Of a DNA stretch of 64,000 bases, positions 1 through 7,146 are shown in pieces. The DNA comes from an uncultured Lachnospiraceae bacterium (lineage in GTDB: Bacteria > Bacillota > Clostridia > Lachnospirales > Lachnospiraceae), in contig ONEK01000009.1 of the NCBI GenBank assembly GCA_900316855.1, forward strand, positions 1 to 64,000, in the 5' to 3' direction. How positions within the stretch are numbered: position 1 is the stretch's first letter; each line of letters begins with the position of its first letter. The notes below the pieces were generated by a model. That model saw only the letters and a program-made list of their open reading frames with translations. It was not told where the DNA came from and ran no database searches. A program made the translations under genes and the position numbers.

Positions 1-16
1 GAAGGCATCACCTCGT

Positions 17-160
17 AGTATGAAAGATGGAGCGTAAGTGACATCTTTCATACTCACTTTCGGATGTTTGGCGGGTCCCAAGTCCAAATCGCCTTTCGGA
101 CAAGCCCTTACGAGCTCGCTCTTACGGGCTTGCCCGTTGCCGATTTGGTACTTTTGACCC
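17..160. repeat. two upstream hairpins (inverted repeats)
   Basis: A perfect 13-bp inverted repeat lies at 17-29 and 42-54 around a 12-nt loop. A larger nested hairpin follows: GGGTC at 73-77 pairs with 156-160, CCAAATCG at 84-91 with 141-148, and CAAGCCC at 101-107 with 126-132. No coding function is apparent. The structure sits upstream of the first acetolactate synthase small-subunit gene, so it could be the 3' end of an upstream transcript or part of a leader. Neither possibility is demonstrated. Confidence 0.5.
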
Positions 161-225
161 TTATGTCATATTAATATTTAACGTCACGCAATCCTGCGGA
201 TGCAGGTAGTAACCGGAAAAACATC

Positions 226-708
226 ATGAAACGAATTTATTCCGTACTGGTTGAAAACAGGGCCGGCGTCCTGTGCAAGGTAGCAGGCCTTTTCTGGAGG
301 CGGTGCTTCAACATCGACTCCCTCGCCGTCGGTGAAACGGACGATCCCACCGTCTCCCACATGATCATCGTCTCCAGCGGGGAGCAGCATACACTCGAGC
401 AGATCGAGAAGCAGCTCAACAAGAAGCTCGATGTCATCAAGGTCAAGACGTTCGGCGAATCGGAGGCCGTGAGCCGCGAGCTTATGCTGATCAAGGTCAA
501 ATACAACCGGGACAACCGCCGCGACATCATGGAGAACTGCTCCATCATGGGTGCCCAGATCATTGACATGAGCAAGAATCTCATGACGATCCAGATCTGT
601 GATACTCCCGACCGCGTCCAGATGTTTCTGAACACGTTCCGCTCCATCTCCATCGTGGAAATCACCCGTACCGGAACCCTTGCCGTCCCCAAGTGCCAGG
701 ATGTGTAA
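226..708 (+). CDS. ilvN: acetolactate synthase small (regulatory) subunit, divergent paralogue
   Basis: Regulatory subunit of acetohydroxyacid synthase, the first common step of valine, leucine and isoleucine synthesis. It binds the catalytic IlvB subunit and gives valine sensitivity. The 160-aa protein starts with an ACT domain (about residues 3-78; GVLCKVAGLFWRRCFNIDSL is the family signature) followed by the C-terminal ALS_ss region. Length is normal for the family. It is the more divergent of two such subunits in the window: the copy at 23340 has the usual LFSRRGYNIES. The ribosome site before ATG 226 is weak. No catalytic ilvB lies in the window, and one could lie to the left. The family call is firm, while its partner is unknown. 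Confidence 0.9.
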   Translation: MKRIYSVLVENRAGVLCKVAGLFWRRCFNIDSLAVGETDDPTVSHMIIVSSGEQHTLEQIEKQLNKKLDVIKVKTFGESEAVSRELMLIKVKYNRDNRRDIMENCSIMGAQIIDMSKNLMTIQICDTPDRVQMFLNTFRSISIVEITRTGTLAVPKCQDV

Positions 709-806
709 GTTCGAATGGTCCAATATCTCTCTTGTAATTAAACAGTGCAAACCGAAAGTGCTATATTTTAAGTGAGTTTACTTTTTTTGCTGAAGAGGGT
801 TTAACA

Positions 807-1124
807 ATGCCTGAAAGAGAAATTGATTTAATTAAAAATAATCTCGTTGATTATCTTTCTCCGGAGAAAATTTATCTTTTTGGTTCATTTGCCAATGGAA
901 CTGCAGATGAAGGAAGTGATTTTGATTTTTACATAATTATGAGGGACGGAACCGAAAATCTGACGGATTTAACGGCAGAAGCCTATCGTTCTATACGCAG
1001 TGTGAGAAAACGTGCAGTTGATATCGTGATAAGTACACAGAGCAGGTTTGATATTAATAAAAACAGGGCCGGCCTTGAAAACGAGATCGCCAGCAAAGGA
1101 GTACTGCTATATGGCAAACCCTGA
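807..1124 (+). CDS. MNT-type minimal nucleotidyltransferase
   Basis: A 105-aa minimal nucleotidyltransferase. The signature GSFANGTADEGSDFDFYI (about residues 26-43) is the GSxAxG...SDxDF motif with two metal-binding aspartates. A later VDIVIS segment (about residues 71-76) supplies the third acidic position. In characterised pairs such as MntA-HepT, the enzyme AMPylates and neutralises its HEPN partner. That role is inferred here from the overlapping HEPN gene downstream (14-nt overlap). The gene is visibly more AT-rich than the surrounding genes, which suggests recent acquisition. No convincing promoter was found, although TATATT at 762-767 is a possible -10. Confidence 0.85.
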   Translation: MPEREIDLIKNNLVDYLSPEKIYLFGSFANGTADEGSDFDFYIIMRDGTENLTDLTAEAYRSIRSVRKRAVDIVISTQSRFDINKNRAGLENEIASKGVLLYGKP

Positions 1125-1530
1125 TGTTGAAGGAGCAAGAGAATGGCTGCGAATAGCAGAGTCAGACTTAGGGGTTGCTAAACATCTTCTGGAAACTTAT
1201 TACCCTGAACCTCTTGAAATTATCTGTTTCCACAGCCAGCAGGCCGCAGAAAAGTCTGTGAAGGCTGTAATTGTTTTAAATGGATGTCAGGGTGGCATCC
1301 CCAGGAAACATGATCTGTTCATTCTTTTGAATCAGATCAAGAATCAGGTTCCTATTGAAGAAAAGTTCTATGATTACTCAGACGTACTGGCACCGTACAG
1401 TATCACCATGAGATATCCTCACGAACTTTTTCTGGAAAAGCGTCATGCAAGGGAAGCAATACGCATGGCGAGCGAAATATATTCGTGGGCAAAGGGACTG
1501 GTCGATTCATCAGATGCTGGAATAAATTGA
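1111..1530 (+). CDS. HEPN domain protein, partner of the MNT nucleotidyltransferase
   Basis: A 139-aa helical HEPN protein. The segment CFHSQQAAEKSVKAVIV, followed by PRKHDLFILL, is typical of the Pfam HEPN family found beside minimal nucleotidyltransferases. ATG 1111 was chosen over an upstream in-frame ATG at 1048 because AAAGGA lies just before it and the protein then begins in normal HEPN sequence. The gene overlaps the MNT gene by 14 nt, implying translational coupling. The RxxxxHxY RNase motif of toxic HepT proteins is not evident; only RYPHE and PRKHD are seen. An active toxin is therefore uncertain, and it may belong to the non-RNase branch. The region is AT-rich like its partner. Confidence 0.82.
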   Translation: MANPDVEGAREWLRIAESDLGVAKHLLETYYPEPLEIICFHSQQAAEKSVKAVIVLNGCQGGIPRKHDLFILLNQIKNQVPIEEKFYDYSDVLAPYSITMRYPHELFLEKRHAREAIRMASEIYSWAKGLVDSSDAGIN

Positions 1531-1563
1531 TTCACAAGCACTGACGCTCGGAGGAAAACAGTC

Positions 1564-3285
1564 ATGCCGGCAATGCAAAGACAGAGAATCCGCCTCGGTG
1601 ACCTGCTGGTTCAGAAAGGCAAGCTCACCGACGAGCAGCTGATGGCTGCCCTGAAGGAGCAGAAGGTACGCCGCACCAAGCTCGGCGAGACCCTGATATC
1701 CATGGGTTTTGTATCCGAGAAGGATATGGTCGAGGTCCTGACGCAGCAGCTGCACATCGGTTATGTCGAGCTGCGCGACTTAAAGCTCGACGAACGCGCC
1801 GTCTATCTCATCACCGAGGATGTCGCGAAGAAATACAACGTCATTCCGATCGGCTTCCAGAACAACAATCTCCAGAACCTGATCGTCGCGATGTCCGATC
1901 CGCTGGACTTCAACGCGCAGGATGACCTTGCCATTATCACGGCAAGGCACATCATCCCGGTCCTGTCTACCACGACACAGATCGCGGCGGAAATCGACCG
2001 GTACTTCGGCCGCGCGTCCGTAATGCGCGTCGCGGAGCAGTACAAGAACGAATTAAAGCGCGAGGGCGACCGGGCCAATCCCGAGCAGGACGCCGTCCGC
2101 GCCTCCGCGGTATCGCAGGACAACTCGCCGATTGTCGTCATGGTCCGCTCCATCATCGAGCAGGCCATCCGGCAGAGAGCCTCCGATATTCATTTCGAAC
2201 CGATCAAGGGCGGCATCCGCGTGCGGTTCCGCATCGACGGCAACCTCATCGAGGCCATGCGCTACGATGATTCCATCAACGCCGGCATTATCGCCCGTGT
2301 GAAGATCATCTCCGGCATGGATATTTCCGAGAAGCGCCGCCCGCAGGACGGCCGCGCGACTGTTGTCGTCGACCACGAGGAATACGATATCCGTGTCAGC
2401 TCCATCCCGACCGTCTACGGCGAGAAGATCGTCATGCGTCTCGCGAACAAGATGGGCCTGACGCGCGACAAATCCGCGCTCGGTCTTCGGGACGACGATC
2501 TCGTCAAGTTCAATGACATGCTGCACCACAAGCACGGCATCATCCTGGTAACCGGTCCTACCGGCTCCGGTAAATCCACGACGCTGTACACGGCCCTGAA
2601 CGACCTGAACCGCGAGAACGTCAATATCGTCACGGTTGAGGACCCGGTCGAAGCCAACATTGACGGCATCAACCAGATCCAGGTCAACGAGCGGGCAGGC
2701 CTGACGTTCGCGTCGGCGCTGCGTTCCATCCTGCGTCAGGATCCGGACATCATCATGATCGGTGAAATCCGTGATACCGAGACGGCCGAAATTGCCGTCC
2801 AGGCTTCCATCACCGGACATCTGGTTGTTTCCACTCTGCATACGAATTCCACGTCCTCCTCGGTGGCGCGGCTCCTGAACATGGGCATCGAGCCGTATCT
2901 CATCGCGGATGCCATGGTGGGCATCATCGCCCAGCGTCTCGTCCGGAGGCTCTGCGACCGGTGCAAGCGTCCGAGGGAGGCAACACCGGAGGAGAAGAAG
3001 GAACTGGGCATCCCCGCGGACCAGCCCGCAACCGTTTATGATCCCGTCGGCTGCAACGTGTGCTCGCACACCGGCTACTACGGCCGTACTGCCGTCTACG
3101 AGATGATGCCCGTCACCTCAGAAATCAGGGAGGGCATCGTGAAGATGGTTCCCACGACGCGCATCCGCGAGATCGCGCAGGAGCAGGGCATGAAGACGCT
3201 CCTCCAGTCCGCGAAGCGCCTCGTCCTGGACGGCCTCACCTCCGTCGAGGAAATGCGCCAGATTGCCTATGAATCAGACAACTGA
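1564..3285 (+). CDS. pilB: type IV pilus assembly ATPase PilB (GspE family)
   Basis: Cytoplasmic extension ATPase that powers pilin polymerisation. The 573-aa protein has an N-terminal MshEN-type domain (about residues 5-150) and a GspE/PilB motor domain. Visible motifs are Walker A GPTGSGKST (about residue 330), a Walker B region ending in DPDIIMIGEIRD, and the His box HLVVSTLHTN. A C-terminal zinc motif consists of CDRC and, about 35 residues later, CNVC. These distinguish it from PilT. It is the first gene of the pilus cluster, 33 nt after the HEPN gene, with GGAGGAAA before ATG 1564. Its stop codon lies inside the first stem of the hairpin element that separates it from pilT. Confidence 0.96.
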   Translation: MPAMQRQRIRLGDLLVQKGKLTDEQLMAALKEQKVRRTKLGETLISMGFVSEKDMVEVLTQQLHIGYVELRDLKLDERAVYLITEDVAKKYNVIPIGFQNNNLQNLIVAMSDPLDFNAQDDLAIITARHIIPVLSTTTQIAAEIDRYFGRASVMRVAEQYKNELKREGDRANPEQDAVRASAVSQDNSPIVVMVRSIIEQAIRQRASDIHFEPIKGGIRVRFRIDGNLIEAMRYDDSINAGIIARVKIISGMDISEKRRPQDGRATVVVDHEEYDIRVSSIPTVYGEKIVMRLANKMGLTRDKSALGLRDDDLVKFNDMLHHKHGIILVTGPTGSGKSTTLYTALNDLNRENVNIVTVEDPVEANIDGINQIQVNERAGLTFASALRSILRQDPDIIMIGEIRDTETAEIAVQASITGHLVVSTLHTNSTSSSVARLLNMGIEPYLIADAMVGIIAQRLVRRLCDRCKRPREATPEEKKELGIPADQPATVYDPVGCNVCSHTGYYGRTAVYEMMPVTSEIREGIVKMVPTTRIREIAQEQGMKTLLQSAKRLVLDGLTSVEEMRQIAYESDN

Positions 3286-3490
3286 ACATGCTGCTGATGC
3301 AGCATGTTCAAGTTGTTGGCGCGAACACTTCGTGTATCGCGCCGGTTCCACCTTCGGAGAATTCGCCTTCGCGAATTCTCCTCATAAATCACGAAATGAA
3401 CTGCCGATGCAGTTCGTTTCGTGATAGGCGTGAACACTTCGTGTATCGCGCCGGTTCCACCTTCGGAGAATTCGCCTTCGCGAATTCTCC
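3284..3490 (+). repeat. modular hairpin element, locus 1 (M1-M2-M3 twice)
   Basis: Six hairpins fill most of the pilB-pilT gap. M1 is at 3284-3309 (GAACATGCTGC, loop TGAT). M2 is at 3318-3343 (GGCGCGAACAC, loop TTC, one extra A in the 3' arm). M3 is at 3356-3381 (GGAGAATTCGC, loop CTTC). A second series follows: M1 at 3388-3425 (17-bp stem with one G-T pair, loop CGAT), M2 at 3427-3452 and M3 at 3465-3490. The M2-M3 blocks 3318-3386 and 3427-3495 are direct repeats with a single mismatch, whereas the two M1 stems differ completely. The pilB stop codon overlaps the first stem, and the pilT ribosome site follows the last hairpin. Confidence 0.85.
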
Positions 3491-3532
3491 TCATAGGGCG
3501 TCCGCAAGCGGGCGATAGTTACAGGAGTTCAC

Positions 3533-4651
3533 ATGGAGTTAGTGGAGTTACTGAAAGTTGCGAGTGAGATGCACGCGTCGGATCTGCACATCACGGTTGC
3601 GGTGCAGCCGGTGGTGCGCATCAATTCCGAGCTGGTGACGCTGGATCAGTATCCGAAGCTGAAGCCCGAGGATACGAAAAACCTCCTGTTCGGCATCATG
3701 GACGAGAAGCAGCGCGGCAGGCTCGAGACAGCGGGCGAGGTCGATTTCTCGTTCGGCGTGCCTTCCATCGGGCGCTTCCGTGTCAATGCCTACAAGCAGA
3801 GAGGCACGTACGCGGCTGCCCTGCGAATCATGAGCACCTCGATTCCGCAGCCGGAATCCCTGGGACTGCCGCAGTCCGTCATCGATCTGTACACGAAGCA
3901 GTCCGGCCTCATCCTGGTCACCGGTCCCACGGGCTCCGGCAAATCGACGACCCTGGCCTCTATCATTCAGCGGATCAACGAGACGAGACGCTGCCACGTG
4001 CTGACGCTCGAGGACCCGATCGAGTATCTGTATCATCATGACAAGGCCCTTGTGGACCAGCGCGAGATCGGCCTGGATTCCCAGACGTTCGCGAGCGCGC
4101 TGCGCGCGGCCCTTCGTGAGGACCCGGACGTCATCCTCGTCGGCGAGATGCGTGATCTGGAAACGATTTCCATCGCGCTCACCGCGGCCGAAACCGGACA
4201 TCTCGTATTCTCCACGCTGCATACGATCGGCGCCGCGTCCACCATCAACCGTATCGTGGACGCGTTCCCCGAGGGGCAGAAGGACCAGATCCGCACCCAG
4301 CTGTCCATGGTGCTGGAGTCCGTTATTTCCCAGCGCCTTATCCCCAAGCGCGACAAATCCGGCCGTGTTGCCGTATTTGAGGTCATGCACTGCAATTCCG
4401 CGATCCGCAGCCTCATCCGTGACAACAAGGCGTTCCAGATCCAGAGCATCATCCAGACAAACCGCAAGATGGGCATGATCACAATGGACGACGCCCTCCT
4501 GGAATCCTACCAGAGAGGCCTCATCAGTCAGGAGCACCTTCTGGAGTTTGCGACCGACCCGCAGGGCATCGGCCTGCGTCTTGCGCATAATGGCCCTCAG
4601 CCGGGCTACCAGGGCATGGGTATGCCGAACGGCGGTATGTTCCGCAGGTAA
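3533..4651 (+). CDS. pilT: type IV pilus retraction ATPase PilT
   Basis: Hexameric motor ATPase for pilus disassembly and retraction, expected to drive twitching, surface sensing or DNA uptake. The 372-aa protein has an N-terminal PAS-like region with SDLHI, Walker A GPTGSGKST (about residue 130), a Walker B segment DPDVILVGEMRD, the His box HLVFSTLHT, and the PilT-specific C-terminal AIRSLIRD. It lacks the long N-terminal domain and zinc motif of PilB. The ribosome site ACAGGAG lies before ATG 3533. The next gene, pilC, starts 15 nt downstream, so they are probably co-transcribed. A glycine- and methionine-rich tail ends the protein. Confidence 0.96.
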   Translation: MELVELLKVASEMHASDLHITVAVQPVVRINSELVTLDQYPKLKPEDTKNLLFGIMDEKQRGRLETAGEVDFSFGVPSIGRFRVNAYKQRGTYAAALRIMSTSIPQPESLGLPQSVIDLYTKQSGLILVTGPTGSGKSTTLASIIQRINETRRCHVLTLEDPIEYLYHHDKALVDQREIGLDSQTFASALRAALREDPDVILVGEMRDLETISIALTAAETGHLVFSTLHTIGAASTINRIVDAFPEGQKDQIRTQLSMVLESVISQRLIPKRDKSGRVAVFEVMHCNSAIRSLIRDNKAFQIQSIIQTNRKMGMITMDDALLESYQRGLISQEHLLEFATDPQGIGLRLAHNGPQPGYQGMGMPNGGMFRR

Positions 4652-4666
4652 CAGGAGAGATCGAAA

Positions 4667-5881
4667 GTGCCGAATTACAAGTATCGTGTCGTAGACAAGA
4701 CCGGCACGGAGAAAAAGGGCAATATTGCGGCGCCGGACCTGGCATCCGCCACTCAGTCCCTTCGGGGTGAGGGGAACCTGGTCCTTGGCGTGGAGGAGCC
4801 AAGTGTTCTTGATAAGGACATCACGCTCCCGTTCCGCGCGCGCGTCAAAACAAGGGATATGGCGGTATTCTGCCGCCAGTTTGTCACGCTCGTCAACGCG
4901 TCCGTCAGCATCGTCCGTTCACTGGAGATGCTGGAGGACCAGACGCAGAGCAAGCTCCTGAAGCAGGCGATCCATGAGACGCGTGTGTCCGTGGAAAAGG
5001 GTAATTCGCTCGCCGATTCCATGCGGCTGAACGAAGACCTTTTCACACCGATGTTCGTAAACCTCGTCGCCGCGGGCGAGCAGGCCGGCAAGATGGATAC
5101 CGCCTTTACGCATATGGCGGACCACTTCGAGAAGACGGCAAAGCTGCAGGCGACGGTGAAGAAGGCGCTCATTTACCCTGTCATCCTGTCTATCGTCGCC
5201 CTCATCGTCATCATCGTCATGCTGACGTACATCGTCCCGATGTACACGTCGATGTTCGAGCAGATGGATACGGCACTGCCGCCGGTCACGATGTTCGTTG
5301 TCGGACTCTCGAACGCGTTCATCAACTACTGGTTTGTCATTGTCGCGGTCATCATCGCCATTATCCTGGCGGCACGGACGTTCGGCCGCACGGACAAGGG
5401 CAAACACTTCTTCGACATGGCAAAGCTGCGTGTGCCCATCATGGGAACGCTGAACCAGAAGAGGGCCTGCGCCGAGCTGTCCCGGAACCTCGCGACGCTC
5501 ATCGGCTCCGGCATCAGCATCATGCGCTCGCTGGAAATCACGGGGCAGACCATGACGAACATCATTTACTCCGACCTCATGGAAACCTGTAAGGACCAGG
5601 TCGGCCGCGGCATCCAGCTTCACGTGCCGCTCCAGCAGTCCGAGGTCATCCCGCCCATGATCTACCACATGGTCGGCATCGGAGAGGAGACCGGCGCCAT
5701 GGATTCCATGCTGGAAAAGGCCGCCGACTACTACGAGGAGGAAGTGCAGCAGGCAACGGAGCAGGCTGCGGCTGCGCTCGAGCCCATGGTCATCATCTTC
5801 ATGGCCCTCGTCGTCATCGGCATCATCGCGGCCGTTTACGCCCCGATGCTGACGATGTACAGCTCCATCGGAAGCCTGTGA
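4667..5881 (+). CDS. pilC: type IV pilus inner-membrane platform protein PilC (GspF family)
   Basis: Polytopic platform protein that couples the PilB and PilT motors to pilin insertion. The 404-aa protein carries two T2SSF repeats (about residues 65-190 and 270-390), each followed by hydrophobic segments. Examples are ALIYPVILSIVALIVIIVML, a strongly hydrophobic stretch near residues 215-240, and PMVIIFMALVVIGIIAAVYA near the C-terminus. The N-terminal YKYRVVDKTGTEKKGNI is the usual PilC opening. It begins 15 nt after pilT with an AGGAGA ribosome site. The following gap holds a large inverted repeat before the peptidase gene. Confidence 0.95.
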   Translation: MPNYKYRVVDKTGTEKKGNIAAPDLASATQSLRGEGNLVLGVEEPSVLDKDITLPFRARVKTRDMAVFCRQFVTLVNASVSIVRSLEMLEDQTQSKLLKQAIHETRVSVEKGNSLADSMRLNEDLFTPMFVNLVAAGEQAGKMDTAFTHMADHFEKTAKLQATVKKALIYPVILSIVALIVIIVMLTYIVPMYTSMFEQMDTALPPVTMFVVGLSNAFINYWFVIVAVIIAIILAARTFGRTDKGKHFFDMAKLRVPIMGTLNQKRACAELSRNLATLIGSGISIMRSLEITGQTMTNIIYSDLMETCKDQVGRGIQLHVPLQQSEVIPPMIYHMVGIGEETGAMDSMLEKAADYYEEEVQQATEQAAAALEPMVIIFMALVVIGIIAAVYAPMLTMYSSIGSL

Positions 5882-5957
5882 GCTAAGTCAAACTCCTTAC
5901 GGCAGTCTGCCATGCTGTGCGGCTGGCCGAAAACCTGTGATGAAATGCTTGCTCTGA

Positions 5958-6180
5958 CCGGTGCGGCCTGCCAATGCAGTGCAGCTTAGAGCGGAGGCCT
6001 GGAATTTCCCGGCGAGGGAAATCTGCATTGTCCGCAAAAATCAGTTGTCTGAGCACACAGCACTCAGAATCCGATCACCATGAAGCGAGTTCTGATTTTT
6101 GCGGACGCTTAATGCAAATTTGCCGAGCTCTGGAAATTCCTGCCGATGCGGCCAGCTGCACCGCATGGCAGCCGCGCCGG
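5958..6180. repeat. long nested inverted repeat, family 2 copy A
   Basis: This fills most of the 328-nt gap between pilC and the prepilin peptidase gene. Successive arm segments pair: 5958-5985 with about 6156-6180 (imperfect), GGAATTTCC at 6001-6009 with 6132-6140, TGCATT at 6024-6029 with 6111-6116, and a perfect 15-bp stem GTCCGCAAAAATCAG at 6030-6044 with 6092-6106. The loop contains TTGTCTGAGCACACAGC and GCGAGTT. The same loop words appear in copy B at 49678-49894, while the outer arms have unrelated sequence. It resembles a MITE-like or structured-RNA element. I do not recognise a named family. Confidence 0.75.
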
Positions 6181-6209
6181 GAAGAGATGGTCTCATATAC
6201 GAGGTAACT

Positions 6210-6992
6210 ATGGTTCTGCAAGATCCGTCAGCCTGGTCCATCCTGCTGATTGTGTTTTTATTCGGCGTAACGATCGGGAGCTTTCTCAATGTGTGCATCT
6301 TCCGGCTGCCGCAGCACGAGGACATCGTGAAGGAGCACTCCCACTGCATGAGCTGCGGACACAGGCTCGCCTGGTACGACCTGATTCCGCTGTTTTCGTG
6401 GCTGCTCCTTAGGGGACGCTGCCGCTACTGCAAAGCGAGGATCTCCGTGCAGTATCCGCTTGTTGAGTTCCTGAACGGGATCGGCTGGGTGCTGATTTTC
6501 CTGCGGAACGACGTATCTGTCACGAGTCTTTGCTGCTGCGCGGCTTTTTCCGCGCTGCTGGTGCTGTCCGTCATCGATCTCAGGACGTTTGAGATCCCGG
6601 ACGGCTGTAATCTCGTGATCCTGCTCGCAGGGGTGGTAAACCTTGCTTTCCACAGACAGATGTGGCTTGGCTGCCTTATCGGATTTGTCAGCGTGAGCGG
6701 GTTTCTGCTTCTCGTCGCGTGGATTTCGAGCCATTTCATCGAGGGCGGCGCCATGGGCTTCGGAGATATCAAGCTTATGGCGGCGGCGGGGCTGCTTCTT
6801 GGCGGGTGGAACATCCTGTTCGCCTTCTGCGCAGGCTGCATTGCAGGCTCCATCGTGCATGTTGCCCTCATGAAGCTGAAGGGGAAGGGCAGGATGCTCG
6901 CGTTCGGGCCGTACCTGTCATTCGGCATTGCTCTTTCGATGCTCGCGGGAAACGATTTCTGGAGCTGGTACCTGGGGACACTGGGGCTGTAA
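6210..6992 (+). CDS. pilD: prepilin peptidase / N-methyltransferase PilD
   Basis: Membrane aspartyl protease that cleaves the leader before the Phe of prepilins and methylates the new N-terminus. The 260-aa protein has an N-terminal hydrophobic segment, a cytoplasmic zinc-type domain with CMSC and CRYC pairs, and several membrane helices. The catalytic aspartates are in VIDLRTFEIPDG and in GFGDIKLM. ATG 6210 was chosen because GAGGT is 4 nt upstream and the protein then begins with the usual hydrophobic segment; an upstream in-frame ATG at 6099 lies inside the inverted repeat. Its substrates are probably the FSLIE/FSLVE prepilins encoded downstream. Confidence 0.94.
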   Translation: MVLQDPSAWSILLIVFLFGVTIGSFLNVCIFRLPQHEDIVKEHSHCMSCGHRLAWYDLIPLFSWLLLRGRCRYCKARISVQYPLVEFLNGIGWVLIFLRNDVSVTSLCCCAAFSALLVLSVIDLRTFEIPDGCNLVILLAGVVNLAFHRQMWLGCLIGFVSVSGFLLLVAWISSHFIEGGAMGFGDIKLMAAAGLLLGGWNILFAFCAGCIAGSIVHVALMKLKGKGRMLAFGPYLSFGIALSMLAGNDFWSWYLGTLGL

Positions 6993-7146
6993 ATGCCCGC
7001 GGCAAGGTCAGAAATTCCGCGCTGCCTTCGGCTGGTTATCCAGGCACACAGATTTTTGCCGCGGGACCTGCCGCATGGTACAATTAAAGATGTGAAAATT
7101 TTTGCGGAGCCGGAAGCTTTTTCTGATTCCGCAGGAGACCCTGAAG

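Noticed and set aside
3267..3518. Short ORFs on both strands through the pilB-pilT gap
   Set aside because: They only translate the repeated hairpins, and the duplicated protein words reflect the DNA repeat.
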